Source: Paraburkholderia sp. (lineage in GTDB: Bacteria > Pseudomonadota > Gammaproteobacteria > Burkholderiales > Burkholderiaceae). From it: 64,000 bases of DNA. Every line of letters starts with the position of its first letter. Position 1 is the first letter of the stretch. The notes beneath the pieces were generated by a model, which worked only from the letters and a program-made list of their open reading frames with translations, was not told the DNA's origin and searched no databases. Shown one piece after another: positions 43,674-53,149 of this stretch. The DNA is taken from the NCBI RefSeq assembly GCF_004298475.1, contig NZ_SCRP01000022.1, positions 1 through 64,000 of the forward strand. The letters are read 5' to 3'. The translations under genes were made by a program, and so were the position numbers.

Positions 43674-44237
43674 TCAGACGCGCTCTTTCGCCAGAAAGTC
43701 GAGTGCGAACGCGCGCAGGTCGGCATGGACTTGCGTGCCTGCGGGCAGGCCGCCCGCGGCCAGCGTCTTCTCGCCCTTGCCGGTCAGCACGAGGTGCGTG
43801 CGAAAGCCGAGCGCGGCGCCGGCTTCCAGGTCGCGCAGCGAGTCGCCGACAACCGGCGTGTCTTCGGGATCGACTTCGAAGCGTTCCGCGATCATCTTCA
43901 GCATGCCGGGCTTCGGCTTGCGGCAATCGCAGTGGTCCTGCGAGGTGTGCGGGCAGAAGAACACCGCGTCGATGCGACCGCCCACGGCGGCAGCCTGGCG
44001 GTGCATCTTCGCATGCATGGCGTTGAGCGCAGCCGTGTCGAACAGGCCGCGGCCGATACCCGACTGGTTCGACGCCACCGCGACGCGATAGCCCGCCTGG
44101 TTCAGGCGAGCAATCGCTTCGAGGCTGCCCGGAATCGCGACCCATTCGTCGGGCGACTTGATGAACGCCTCGGAATCGAGGTTGATCACGCCATCGCGGT
44201 CGAGGATCACGAGCTTTCTGCTGGGACTGGTCGGCAT
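43674..44237 (-). CDS. gmhB: D-glycero-beta-D-manno-heptose-1,7-bisphosphate 7-phosphatase
   Basis: A 187-residue HAD-family phosphatase of LPS heptose precursor synthesis. It shows the DRDGVIN nucleophile motif (about 13-19), VASNQSGIGRG, and the family's zinc loop CPHTSQDHCDCRKPKPG with four metal ligands. VVGDSLRDLEAGAALG carries the acidic motif. It sits between glyS (36 bp upstream) and plsC on the same strand, a standard Burkholderia order. Confidence 0.94.
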   Translation of the reverse strand: MPTSPSRKLVILDRDGVINLDSEAFIKSPDEWVAIPGSLEAIARLNQAGYRVAVASNQSGIGRGLFDTAALNAMHAKMHRQAAAVGGRIDAVFFCPHTSQDHCDCRKPKPGMLKMIAERFEVDPEDTPVVGDSLRDLEAGAALGFRTHLVLTGKGEKTLAAGGLPAGTQVHADLRAFALDFLAKERV

Positions 44238-44275
44238 GGCGTCGCGCTCAGTGGTTCAGTGATGGGTTCGGGACA

Positions 44276-46375
44276 TCACGCGGCGAGCCGCGAAATGTCC
44301 GCAACGCTGTTCATCTGGCGATGCAGCGCCTTGAGCAGCGCGAGGCGGTTGGCCCGCAGCGCCGGGTCTTCGGCGTTGACCATCACGTCGTTGAAGAACA
44401 TGTCCACGGACTCGCGCAGCGCCGCAAGCGCGGTGAGCGCGCCCGTGTACTCGCGGGCGGCGAGCTGCGTTTCGACGCGCGGCGTGACGGCTTCGAGCTG
44501 GGCATGGAGCGCTTTTTCGGCGGCTTCGACGAAGAGGGCGATCTGCACCCCCGCATCCCCGGCGCCATCGGACTTCTTGAGGATGTTCGAAATGCGCTTG
44601 TTCGCCGCCGCGAGCGACGCCGATTCAGCGAGCGACGCGAATTCGCGCACGGCGTCGAGGCGCGCGACGATGTCGTCGAGGCGCGTGGGGTTCAGCGCGA
44701 GCACCGCGTCGATCTCGGCGGCGGCGTAACCGCGCTCGCGCAGCAGGCCGCGCAGGCGGTCCATGCAGAACTCGTAGATCGCATCGGTGGAATCGGTCAC
44801 GGCCGGGATGCTCGCGAATTGCGCGCCGGCGGCGCGCAGCAGTTCGACGAGATCGAGCGGCAACTGTTTCTCGACCAGAATGCGCAGCACGCCGAGTGCA
44901 TGGCGGCGCAGCGCGAACGGGTCTTTCTCGCCGGTCGGCGCGAGGCCGATGCCCCAGATGCCGACGATCGTCTCCAGCTTGTCCGCGAGCGCGACGATCG
45001 TGCCCGTGGGCGTGCCCGGCAGTGCGTCGCCGGAGAAGCGCGGCTGGTAGTGTTCGGAGCACGCGAGCGCCACTTCTTCGGCTTCGCCGTCGTGGCGCGC
45101 GTAGTAGGTGCCCATCGTGCCTTGCAGTTCGGGAAACTCGCCGACCATGTCGGTCAGCAGGTCCGCCTTCGCGAGGCGTGCGCCGCGCTTCGCGAGCGCG
45201 ACGTCGGCGCCGCACAGCTGCGCGATGTCGCCCGCGAGCGCTTCGAGGCGCTCCACGCGTTGAAGCTGCGAGCCGAGCTTGTTGTGATACACGACGTTCG
45301 CGAGCAGCGGCACGCGCTGTGCGAGCGGCTTCTTCTTGTCCTGCTCGAAGAAGAATTTGGCGTCGGCAAGACGCGGGCGCACGACGCGCTCGTTGCCTTC
45401 CACGATTTCGACCGGCGTAGCGGTCGCGATATTCGAGACGATGAGGAAGCGCGAGCGCAGGCGGCCTTCGGCGTCGGTGAGCGCGAAGTACTTCTGGTTC
45501 GTCTGCATCGTGAGGATCAGGCATTCCTGCGGCACTTGCAGGAATTCGTCCTCGAACTTGCAGGCGTACACCACCGGCCATTCGACGAGCGAATTCACTT
45601 CGTCGAGCAGCGCGTCGGGCATCACGACCTGGTCGTTCTGCGCGGCGGCGATCAGCTGCGAGCGGATCGATTCGCGGCGGTCCGCATAGCTCGCGATCAC
45701 GAAGCCCTTATGCTGCAGCGTGTGCGCGTAGTCGTCGGCGCGCGTGATGGCGATCGGGCCTTCGGACAGGAAGCGGTGGCCGCGCGTCGTGTCGCCCGCG
45801 TCGATGCCGAACGCCGTCACCGGCACGATCTTGTCGCCGTGCAGCACCGTGAGACGGTGCACCGGGCGCACGAACTGCACGTTGGTGTCGTCCGGGCGCT
45901 GGTACGTCATGACCTTCGGAATGGGCAGCTTCGTGAGCGCTTCGTCGAGCACGGCCTGCAGGCCGTCGGCGAGCGTCGCGCCCGGCGCCGCGTAATTCAG
46001 GAAGAACGCTTCGTTCTTGCCGTCCGAAGCGCGCTCCAGCTCGCTCACCGGGGTGTCGGGGAAGCCGAGTGCGGCGAGCTTCTTCGCGAGCGGCGCGGTG
46101 GGCTGGCCATTGGCGTCGAGCGCAACCGTGACCGGCAGCACTTTTTCGCGCACCTGCTTTTCGGGGGCGACGCTGCGCACGTTCTTGATCGTCACCGCGA
46201 GGCGGCGCGGCGTGGCGTAGCGTTCGAAGGAGAGATCGCCTTCGATCAGATCGCGCGCGGCGAGGCGCTGCGCGATGCCTTCGGCGAACGCGTCGCCGAG
46301 GCGCGCGAGCGCTTTCGGCGGCAGTTCCTCGGTCAGCAGTTCGACGAGGAGAGTGGCGTGATGAGCTTGGGTCAT
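44276..46375 (-). CDS. glyS: Glycyl-tRNA synthetase beta subunit
   Basis: The 699-residue beta subunit of the tetrameric (alpha2beta2) glycyl-tRNA synthetase, providing tRNA binding. It shows [19 protein letters not shown] at the N-terminus, [12 protein letters not shown] and [20 protein letters not shown] followed by [19 protein letters not shown]. The C-terminal anticodon-binding-like domain ends [20 protein letters not shown]. The start is ATG 46375, 17 nt after the glyQ stop. An ATG at 46396 in frame would overlap glyQ and lacks the family N-terminus. Confidence 0.97.
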   Translation of the reverse strand: MTQAHHATLLVELLTEELPPKALARLGDAFAEGIAQRLAARDLIEGDLSFERYATPRRLAVTIKNVRSVAPEKQVREKVLPVTVALDANGQPTAPLAKKLAALGFPDTPVSELERASDGKNEAFFLNYAAPGATLADGLQAVLDEALTKLPIPKVMTYQRPDDTNVQFVRPVHRLTVLHGDKIVPVTAFGIDAGDTTRGHRFLSEGPIAITRADDYAHTLQHKGFVIASYADRRESIRSQLIAAAQNDQVVMPDALLDEVNSLVEWPVVYACKFEDEFLQVPQECLILTMQTNQKYFALTDAEGRLRSRFLIVSNIATATPVEIVEGNERVVRPRLADAKFFFEQDKKKPLAQRVPLLANVVYHNKLGSQLQRVERLEALAGDIAQLCGADVALAKRGARLAKADLLTDMVGEFPELQGTMGTYYARHDGEAEEVALACSEHYQPRFSGDALPGTPTGTIVALADKLETIVGIWGIGLAPTGEKDPFALRRHALGVLRILVEKQLPLDLVELLRAAGAQFASIPAVTDSTDAIYEFCMDRLRGLLRERGYAAAEIDAVLALNPTRLDDIVARLDAVREFASLAESASLAAANKRISNILKKSDGAGDAGVQIALFVEAAEKALHAQLEAVTPRVETQLAAREYTGALTALAALRESVDMFFNDVMVNAEDPALRANRLALLKALHRQMNSVADISRLAA

Positions 46376-46392
46376 TGTTGTCGGAAATCCGG

Positions 46393-47400
46393 TCATGCCT
46401 CGTCGAGCTTGCGTTCGACCTTCAGCGGCGGCGCCCATGCGGGCATCGCGGCGTCGTGTTCGTCGGTGGTGAGGCCAGGCACGCCGTGCACCGGATTGCC
46501 GAGCATCGGGAAGCCGAGCTTTTCGCGCGAGTCGTAGTACGACTGCGCGACGCTGCGCGACAGGGCGCGGATGCGGCCGATATACGCTGCGCGCTCGGTC
46601 ACCGAGATCGCGCCGCGCGCGTCGAGCAGGTTGAACGTGTGAGCGGCCTTGAGCACGAGTTCGTAGCCGGGCAGGGCGAGCTGCAGCTCCATCATGCGCT
46701 TCGCTTCGCTCTCGTACGCGTTGAAGAACGTGAACAGCAGGTCGACGTTCGCGTATTCGAAGTTGTAGGTCGACTGCTCGACTTCGTTCTGGTGATAGAC
46801 GTCGCCATAGGTGAGGCGGCGCAGTTCAGGGCCGTTCGGGCCTTGCTCTTCCCATTCGGTCCAGACGAGGTCGTAGACGTTCTCGACCTTCTGCAGATAC
46901 ATCGCGAGGCGTTCGAGACCGTAGGTGATTTCGCCGAGCACCGGCTTGCAGTCGAGGCCGCCCACCTGCTGGAAATAGGTGAACTGCGTGACTTCCATGC
47001 CGTTCAACCATACTTCCCAGCCGAGACCCCACGCGCCGAGCGTCGGATTTTCCCAGTCGTCCTCGACGAAGCGCACGTCGTTCTGCTTCAGATCGAAGCC
47101 GAGCGCTTCGAGCGAGCCGAGGTACAGGTCGAGAATGTTTTCCGGCGCGGGCTTGAGCACCACCTGGTACTGGTAGTAGTGCTGCAGGCGGTTCGGGTTT
47201 TCGCCATAGCGGCCGTCCTTCGGGCGGCGCGACGGCTGCACGTAGGCGGCGCGCCACGGCTCGGGGCCGATTGCGCGCAAGAAGGTGTGGACGTGCGACG
47301 TGCCGGCGCCGACTTCCATGTCGATCGGCTGGAGCAGCGCGCAGCCCTGCTTGTCCCAGTAAGACTGGAGCGTCAGGATGATTTGCTGAAACGTGAGCAT
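46393..47400 (-). CDS. glyQ: Glycyl-tRNA synthetase alpha subunit
   Basis: The 335-residue catalytic alpha subunit of glycyl-tRNA synthetase (class II). It shows [20 protein letters not shown] then [60 protein letters not shown] and QVGGLDC. The C-terminal extension past about 290 ([15 protein letters not shown]) is longer than the ~300-residue E. coli protein, a known betaproteobacterial trait. It leads a glyQ-glyS-gmhB-plsC run. Confidence 0.97.
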   Translation of the reverse strand: MLTFQQIILTLQSYWDKQGCALLQPIDMEVGAGTSHVHTFLRAIGPEPWRAAYVQPSRRPKDGRYGENPNRLQHYYQYQVVLKPAPENILDLYLGSLEALGFDLKQNDVRFVEDDWENPTLGAWGLGWEVWLNGMEVTQFTYFQQVGGLDCKPVLGEITYGLERLAMYLQKVENVYDLVWTEWEEQGPNGPELRRLTYGDVYHQNEVEQSTYNFEYANVDLLFTFFNAYESEAKRMMELQLALPGYELVLKAAHTFNLLDARGAISVTERAAYIGRIRALSRSVAQSYYDSREKLGFPMLGNPVHGVPGLTTDEHDAAMPAWAPPLKVERKLDEA

Positions 47401-47704
47401 GAGGTGCCTGCAGTGTCTTTGGGGCAGGAAGCGGCGGCTCCGGCGGCGCGCGAACGAGTTGTGCTGCGATTCGTGCTGCGCCGCCTGGCTGCCCTGGCCG
47501 GTTGCCTCGGCCAGCTACCTTGGCCAGGGACGGCCTGGTGCTAAAACGCTGAATTTTACCGGATTGCCGGGGCGTTGAGGTTCGGGACCGTATTGCGCGG
47601 CGTGCGGGGTCGGTGCGGGTTGTGTTTGCGCGGTGTGCAACGCTTTTTGCAAGGTGCGTGCGGGCACCGCCGCGCGTACCATGTAAGAGCGGCGCCCGCG
47701 TGCC
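47401..47704. other. Intergenic region between lnt and glyQ
   Basis: A 304-bp gap upstream of glyQ (minus). The minus strand carries GGTAAAATTC, with a -10-like TAAAAT at 47558-47553 about 155 nt before the glyQ start. Several short GGCC/CCTGGCC inverted repeats occur at 47487-47537. I see no gene. Confidence 0.4.
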
Positions 47705-49426
47705 TTACTGCTCGTCCTGCGCCTTGCGGCGAGCGCGCCGCGCGGGACCGAATGCGAAGCCGAACGCGAGCATCAGGAGCGAAACCGCGATCACCGTGTT
47801 GTTGCCGCTCCGCACATAGGGCGTGAAGCCCGTCGTGCCCTCGATGCGCACGTCGAGCGAGCCCGCCGTGTAGACGGGCAGGCGTGCGATCACGCGGCCG
47901 CGGGCGTCGATGGCGGCGGTCGCGCCGGTGTTGGTCGCGCGCAGCATCGGCCGGCCGGTTTCGAGCGAGCGCATGCGTGCGATCTGCAGGTGCTGGTCGA
48001 TCGCGATGGTGTTGCCGAACCAGGCGAGATTCGTCGAATTGATCAGCACGCCGGGCGTGGCCGCGTTCTCGCGCACGTTGCGCGCGATCTCTTCGCCGAA
48101 GATGTCCTCGTAGCAGATGTTGACGGCCACCGGCTGGTTGTGGACGAGGAACGGCGGCTGCACGGGCGCGCCGCGCGCGAAATCGCCGAGCGGAATGTTC
48201 ATGAGATTCACGAACCAGCGAAAGCCCCACGGCACGAATTCGCCAAAGGGTACGAGATGGTGCTTGTCGTAGCGGTAGAGGCCCGGCTGGCCCGGCGTGA
48301 TGCCGAAGAGGCTGTTGGTGAAGTCGTAGGCGCGTCCGTCCGGCGTCACGGTGGCGCCCACGGCGCCGAACAGGATCGCCGTGCCGGTCGAATCGGCGAA
48401 ATGACGAATGGCGAGCCCGAACGGCCGGGGAATATCCTGCACCAGCACCGGAATCGCGGTTTCCGGCGTGACGACGAGATCGGCGGGTTTTTCGGTGATG
48501 AGCTTCTGGAACTCGTCGAGTGCGGTAGTCATGCCCTCGTCCGTGAACTTCATCTCCTGCTTCAGATTGCCTTGCAGCAGCCGCACGTTCAGCGGCGCGT
48601 TGGCGGGCTCGGTCCACGACACGAGCGGCAACAGCAGCCCGGCGACGATGACGGCCAATGCCGCGACCGCGGGTGTGGCGAAGGCGGCGCGCGGCGACCG
48701 GCGGAGTGCGTCCGGTTCGGGGCGCGAAGACCGCTGTTGCGGATCCAGCGCGCGCACGAGCGCCTGCACGAGCAATGCCGCGACGAGCGCGAGCATCCAG
48801 CCGACGCCGTACACGCCCGCGATCGGCGCGAAACCGGCGAGCGGGCCGTCCACTTGCGCGTAGCCGCTCGCGAGCCACGGAAAGCCCGTGAACACGGAGC
48901 CGCGCGCCCATTCGCCGAGCGCCCACGCGGAAGCGAATGCGAACGCGCCGTGCCAGGTCGGGGAGAAGGGCTGCTCCTGCGTGCGGCCGTTGCCCGCGTG
49001 CCCGGCGCAAAACGACCACAGACCGGCCGCGAGGGCGGGATACAGGCCGAGATAGAGCGAGAACAGCACGACCGCACTACCCGCGAGCGTAGCGGGCATG
49101 CCGCCGTAGTCGTGCATGCTCACGTAGAGCCACCAGATTCCGGTGACGAAGTTGCCGAAGCCGAACGCCCAGCCGGTGAAGAGCGCGCTCTTCCAGCCGG
49201 TCGTGCGCGTGAGCCACAGATAGAAGATCGTGAAGACCGCGATCTGGAGCCAGCCGCCTTGCGGCGTCGGCGCGAACGAGGCCGTGTTCAGCGCGCCCAG
49301 CGCGGCGGCGGCGAGATAGTGCCAGGCGGGCAGCGCGCGGCGCGCGGCGCCGTTTCTGCCATGGGGGCTGGCAGGCGTGGCGGAGGGCGCGCTTTCGCGC
49401 GTGGGGGAATGGAGCTGTTCTGCCAT
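47705..49426 (-). CDS. lnt: Apolipoprotein N-acyltransferase
   Basis: A 573-residue inner-membrane enzyme adding the third acyl chain to bacterial lipoproteins. There are six to eight transmembrane segments, with the periplasmic nitrilase domain at about 290-530. The catalytic triad is visible: Glu in DLVVTPETAIPVL, Lys in LYRYDKHHLVPFGEF and Cys in VAVNICYEDIFGEEI. It follows corC on the same strand (198-bp gap), the order found across proteobacteria. The Ala/Pro-rich N-terminus is somewhat longer than in E. coli. Confidence 0.95.
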   Translation of the reverse strand: MAEQLHSPTRESAPSATPASPHGRNGAARRALPAWHYLAAAALGALNTASFAPTPQGGWLQIAVFTIFYLWLTRTTGWKSALFTGWAFGFGNFVTGIWWLYVSMHDYGGMPATLAGSAVVLFSLYLGLYPALAAGLWSFCAGHAGNGRTQEQPFSPTWHGAFAFASAWALGEWARGSVFTGFPWLASGYAQVDGPLAGFAPIAGVYGVGWMLALVAALLVQALVRALDPQQRSSRPEPDALRRSPRAAFATPAVAALAVIVAGLLLPLVSWTEPANAPLNVRLLQGNLKQEMKFTDEGMTTALDEFQKLITEKPADLVVTPETAIPVLVQDIPRPFGLAIRHFADSTGTAILFGAVGATVTPDGRAYDFTNSLFGITPGQPGLYRYDKHHLVPFGEFVPWGFRWFVNLMNIPLGDFARGAPVQPPFLVHNQPVAVNICYEDIFGEEIARNVRENAATPGVLINSTNLAWFGNTIAIDQHLQIARMRSLETGRPMLRATNTGATAAIDARGRVIARLPVYTAGSLDVRIEGTTGFTPYVRSGNNTVIAVSLLMLAFGFAFGPARRARRKAQDEQ

Positions 49427-49624
49427 TTAATCGGGTTGCGCTTCGCTCGGTTGCTCGATATCTGCTGCGGCGGCGCTGAGAGCCCGCCAGCGAGCGCAAC
49501 GATAGCACTTTCGTGCGTCGGATTTCGTGACGCCAGCCGGGCGGCCAGGCCGCACGGGCCTTGGCTGCGTTGCTGCGGTGCGCGCGGCGCGGCGGCTCCC
49601 GGTCCGGGCCAGGCCCGGCCTGGC

Positions 49625-50518
49625 TCAGGTCCCTTGCGGCTGCAACTCGCTCTCGCGCTGACCGGCCAGCGGATCGCGCCGCACGAGCAGCATATGCACC
49701 TGACGCGCGTCGGCGCGCTGCACCTCGAAAATCAGCTTGCCGATGCGCGCTTTCTCGCCGCGATGCGGCACGCGCCCGAAGTGATGCGTGACGAAGCCGC
49801 CGATCGTGTCGACTTCCTCGTCGGAGTAATCGGTGCCGAACGCTTCGTTGAACTGCGCGATCTCGGTGAGCGCGCGCACGCGAAAACGGCCGTCCGGCGC
49901 GGCGATGATATTGCCGCTTTCCTCGTCGAAATCGTACTCGTCCTCGATATCGCCGACGATCTGCTCCAGCACGTCCTCGATCGTGATGAGGCCCGCGACG
50001 CCGCCGTACTCGTCGACGACGACCGCCAGGTGGTTGTGGTTCACGCGAAAGTCGTGCAGCAGCACATTGAGCCGCTTCGATTCCGGAATGAACACCGCCG
50101 GGCGCAGCATGCCGCGCACGTCGAATTCTTCTTGCGCGTAGTAGCGCAGCAAATCCTTCGCGAGCAGCACGCCGATCACGTTGTCGCGATTGCCGTCGTA
50201 GACCGGATAGCGCGAGTGCGCCCTGTCGAGCACGAACGGGATGAATTCGTCAGGTGTTTCGGCGATGTTGATCGCGTCCATCTGGGCGCGCGGCACCATG
50301 ATGTCGCGCGCGCACAGCTCGGACACCTGGAACACGCCTTCGATCATCGAAAGCGAATCGGCGTCGATCAGGTTGCGTTCGTGTGCGTCCTGGAGGATTT
50401 CCAGAAGCTCGGCGCGCGAGTCGGGCTCGGGCGAGATGAAGTCGGTCAGCCGCTCGAGAAGGGAGCGCTTTTCCTGCGGTTTGTCGGTATGTCGTCGACT
50501 GGGATAGGAGTCGTTCAT
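49625..50518 (-). CDS. corC: CorC/YbeX family CBS-domain protein
   Basis: A 297-residue cytosolic protein with two CBS domains (about 70-195; RDIMVPRAQMDAINI, DRAHSRYPVYDGNRDNVIGV and LAVVVDEYGGVAGLITIEDV) and a C-terminal CorC_HlyC domain (about 210-285, DTIGGFVTHHFGRVP). CorC was linked to Co/Mg efflux with CorA, and YbeX more recently to ribosome metabolism. It lacks the DUF21 membrane domain, as in short CorC. It sits in the phoH-ybeY-corC-lnt locus, but a chaC gene separates it from ybeY. Confidence 0.92.
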   Translation of the reverse strand: MNDSYPSRRHTDKPQEKRSLLERLTDFISPEPDSRAELLEILQDAHERNLIDADSLSMIEGVFQVSELCARDIMVPRAQMDAINIAETPDEFIPFVLDRAHSRYPVYDGNRDNVIGVLLAKDLLRYYAQEEFDVRGMLRPAVFIPESKRLNVLLHDFRVNHNHLAVVVDEYGGVAGLITIEDVLEQIVGDIEDEYDFDEESGNIIAAPDGRFRVRALTEIAQFNEAFGTDYSDEEVDTIGGFVTHHFGRVPHRGEKARIGKLIFEVQRADARQVHMLLVRRDPLAGQRESELQPQGT

Positions 50519-50596
50519 GGTGGTGCGCCTTCGACCCGTCCGGGCTGGGCGCGTTGTTGCGGAATGGTTAAGGATACAACATGACCGTGGCGCGTC

Positions 50597-50628
50597 CGTG
50601 TCGTCGTGTTGCCGTGTCGCCGTGTCTG
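50597..50628. repeat. 8-bp tandem repeat, 4 copies
   Basis: The units CGTGTCGT, CGTGTTGC, CGTGTCGC and CGTGTCTG lie between chaC and corC (both minus), in the corC leader. Confidence 0.6.
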
Positions 50629-50716
50629 TAAGGCCGGTCAGTCAATCGTAACGCAGATGATGCCCGGGCGCTCGGTGCGGCGAAGCGCCGCCGCGTGCTC
50701 CGGGATTCGCCTGCCC

Positions 50717-51463
50717 TCAAGCGCAGCGCGCGAGCAAATGCTCCAGCGCGTGGTCGGGCATGCCGCTTTCGCGCAGCGCCTGCGTCGTGCGCGACACGTA
50801 GTCGAGCGTCGTGCCGTAGCGGCCCGACGCGCAGCCGAGCACGGTGCGCACGGTTTCGTCGGCGAGCTTGCCGGTGTAGGTGGGCACGTCGCGGCGCATG
50901 ACGAAGGCGAGCGCCGCCACGCGCTGCCCGTTCGCGAGCGCGCACGGCAGCCACGCCGGTCGATACGAACCCATCACCATTTCGCGCCGCCACAGCGCTT
51001 CGAGGTGCGGCATGACGCCTTGCGCGGCAAGCCGGAAGGCCACGCCGACGCACGAGCCGCCGCGATCCAGCGCGAGCACGAGACCGGGCTGCTCGGGCGT
51101 GCCGCGGTTCACGCGCGACCAGAGATAGAGCCCGCGGTGGTAGCCATGCACGCGCGCGCGGACGTTTTCGATAGTCGGCAGCCCCGGGTTCCAGATCAGC
51201 GAGCCATAGCCGAAGAGCCACAGGTCGCTCGTGCGGTCCCAGTCCTTGAGCGCGCAGTCGAGCGACGCGCGCAGTTCGGCGTCGGTGAGCACGCGCGATT
51301 CGCCGAGAGAGGGCGGGTAGCCGGGGCAGGGCGTGCGCGCGGTGTTGCCTGATTTGCTGCCGGGGCGGCTGACTGAGTTGCTGACCGGGCCGATAACCGG
51401 GCCGGCGCTTTGTCCATCATCGGCCGGCAGTTCGGGGATTTTGTCGGATGCTTTTGCGCTCAT
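50717..51463 (-). CDS. ChaC-type gamma-glutamylcyclotransferase
   Basis: A 248-residue enzyme expected to degrade glutathione to 5-oxoproline and Cys-Gly. It has LWLFGYGSLIWNPG (YGSL substrate loop, about 83-96), GYHRGLYLWSRVNRGTPEQP, a glutamate in LEALWRREMVMGSYRP that probably corresponds to the catalytic acid, and LGCASGRYGTTLDYV. The first ~60 residues are Pro/Ser/Gly-rich and likely disordered. The start is ATG 51463, 26 nt after the ybeY stop. It interrupts the usual ybeY-corC adjacency. The older label, cation transport regulator, should not be relied on. Confidence 0.87.
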   Translation of the reverse strand: MSAKASDKIPELPADDGQSAGPVIGPVSNSVSRPGSKSGNTARTPCPGYPPSLGESRVLTDAELRASLDCALKDWDRTSDLWLFGYGSLIWNPGLPTIENVRARVHGYHRGLYLWSRVNRGTPEQPGLVLALDRGGSCVGVAFRLAAQGVMPHLEALWRREMVMGSYRPAWLPCALANGQRVAALAFVMRRDVPTYTGKLADETVRTVLGCASGRYGTTLDYVSRTTQALRESGMPDHALEHLLARCA

Positions 51464-51489
51464 GTCGTGCGGGTCGGCGAGCGGCGGCC

Positions 51490-51966
51490 TTAGCGGTGCG
51501 AACCCGGGCGGTACGGGTCCGGAAAGCCGAGCGAGGTGAGGATCTGCGTTTCGATGCCTTCCATCTCTTCGGCTTCGGCCTCGTCCTCGTGGTCGTACCC
51601 TTGCGCGTGCAGCGCGCCGTGCACGAGCAGATGCGCGTAGTGGGCGGCGAGCGGCTTGCCCTGCTCGGCGGCTTCCTTCTCGACCACCGGGCAGCACAGG
51701 ATCAGGTCGCCCGTGACCGGATCCTCCTCGCTTTCCGCGTAGGCGAACGTGAGCACGTTGGTCGCGTAGTCCTTGCCGCGCCAGGTGCGGTTGAGCGTGC
51801 GGCCTTCCTCGGCGTCGACGAAGCGCACGGTCAGCTCCGCGTCGGCGAAGAGCGCGGCCTTCACCCACGTCGCGATGGTCGCGCGCGGCAGCGCTGCCTT
51901 GTGCTCGGCAAACGCCTTCGCGGCGGGAAACTGCACGGTCAGCTTGAGTTTCGGTGTGGGGGCCAT
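51490..51966 (-). CDS. ybeY: Endoribonuclease YbeY (rRNA maturation)
   Basis: A 158-residue zinc-dependent endoribonuclease in 16S rRNA 3'-end maturation and ribosome quality control. The zinc motif is [11 protein letters not shown] (three histidines, about 122-132). [15 protein letters not shown] and [14 protein letters not shown] are family landmarks. The start is ATG 51966, 25 nt after the phoH stop. A start inside phoH (ATG 52038) is possible but would add a charged extension not usual for the family. Confidence 0.94.
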   Translation of the reverse strand: MAPTPKLKLTVQFPAAKAFAEHKAALPRATIATWVKAALFADAELTVRFVDAEEGRTLNRTWRGKDYATNVLTFAYAESEEDPVTGDLILCCPVVEKEAAEQGKPLAAHYAHLLVHGALHAQGYDHEDEAEAEEMEGIETQILTSLGFPDPYRPGSHR

Positions 51967-51991
51967 AAAGCGCTTACTGTGTTCCTGACGG

Positions 51992-53116
51992 TCAGCGGGC
52001 GTCGCCGTTGCCTTCGTCTTTCTTCGCGTGGGCGTCATAGGCCTCGACGATACGCGCGACGAGCGGATGGCGTACGACGTCTGCACTCGTGAAGCGCGTG
52101 AGCGCGATGCCGCGCACATCGCCCAGCACCTGCTGCGCTTCGATCAGGCCGCTCTTGTGACCGCGTGGCAGGTCGATCTGGGTGGTGTCGCCGGTCACGA
52201 CCGCCTTCGAGCCGAAGCCGATGCGCGTGAGGAACATCTTCATCTGCTCGGGCGTGGTGTTCTGCGCCTCGTCGAGGATGATGAACGCGTGATTGAGGGT
52301 GCGCCCGCGCATGTAGGCGAGCGGCGCGATTTCGATCATCTGGCGCTCGAACATCTTGGCCGTCTTGTCGAAACCGAGCAGATCGTAGAGCGCGTCGTAC
52401 AGCGGACGCAGATACGGATCGACCTTCTGTGCGAGATCGCCTGGCAGGAAGCCGAGCCGCTCGCCCGCTTCGACAGCCGGACGCGTGAGCACGATGCGCT
52501 TGACCTGGTCGCGTTCGAGCGCGTCGACTGCGCAGGCGACCGCGAGATAGGTCTTGCCGGTGCCCGCCGGGCCGACGCCGAACGTGACGTCGTGCGAAAT
52601 GATCTGCTTGAGGTATTCGCGCTGCGCGGGCGTGCGGCCGCGCAGGTCGGCGCGGCGCGTGTAGAGCTTCGGGCCGGGCTCTTCGGCGTCGATGTGGTCG
52701 CCGACGGGCTCGTCGAACGGATGATCGGGGTCGCCGCGAAAACGCGGGTCGATCGGCTCGCCGCCGTTTTCGCCATTGCCACCGCTGCCGCCGCTGCCGC
52801 CGCCATTGCGGCCATTGCGATCATTACGCGAATTGTTCGCCGGATTGCCGGGATGGCGGGCCTCGACGAGCGCGAGCTGGATATCGTCGACGGAGATCGG
52901 ATCGCGCGCCCGGTTGTAGAAGTTTTCGAGTGCGGCGAGCGCGAGCTTCGCGCCGCGCCCGCGGATCGTGATGCGATGGCCGCGGCGCGACAGCGTCACG
53001 TCGAGCGCCTGTTCGATTTGCCGCAGATTTTCGTCGAGCGGGCCGCACAGATTCGCGAGCCGCGCATTGTCGTCGCGCGGTGCGGTGAATTCCAGATGCT
53101 GCTGTTGGGTCTTCAA
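51992..53116 (-). CDS. ybeZ: PhoH-like ATPase (YbeZ)
   Basis: A 374-residue P-loop protein of the PhoH/YbeZ family, an RNA-associated ATPase partner of YbeY. It has an N-terminal KH-like region ([20 protein letters not shown]), Walker [13 protein letters not shown] and Walker [17 protein letters not shown], then [11 protein letters not shown]. Residues about 91-118 form a Gly/Asn/Arg-rich insertion ([18 protein letters not shown]). The only plausible start is TTG 53116, beginning [10 protein letters not shown]; the GGAG tract lies 12 nt upstream. It is 33 nt after the miaB stop. Confidence 0.93.
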   Translation of the reverse strand: MKTQQQHLEFTAPRDDNARLANLCGPLDENLRQIEQALDVTLSRRGHRITIRGRGAKLALAALENFYNRARDPISVDDIQLALVEARHPGNPANNSRNDRNGRNGGGSGGSGGNGENGGEPIDPRFRGDPDHPFDEPVGDHIDAEEPGPKLYTRRADLRGRTPAQREYLKQIISHDVTFGVGPAGTGKTYLAVACAVDALERDQVKRIVLTRPAVEAGERLGFLPGDLAQKVDPYLRPLYDALYDLLGFDKTAKMFERQMIEIAPLAYMRGRTLNHAFIILDEAQNTTPEQMKMFLTRIGFGSKAVVTGDTTQIDLPRGHKSGLIEAQQVLGDVRGIALTRFTSADVVRHPLVARIVEAYDAHAKKDEGNGDAR

Positions 53117-53149
53117 GGTATCGATGAACTCCGGTTTCGGGGCTCCGGC

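Noticed and set aside
44321..46537. A 738-codon plus-strand frame opposite glyS
   Set aside because: Antisense shadow of a well-conserved tRNA synthetase subunit.
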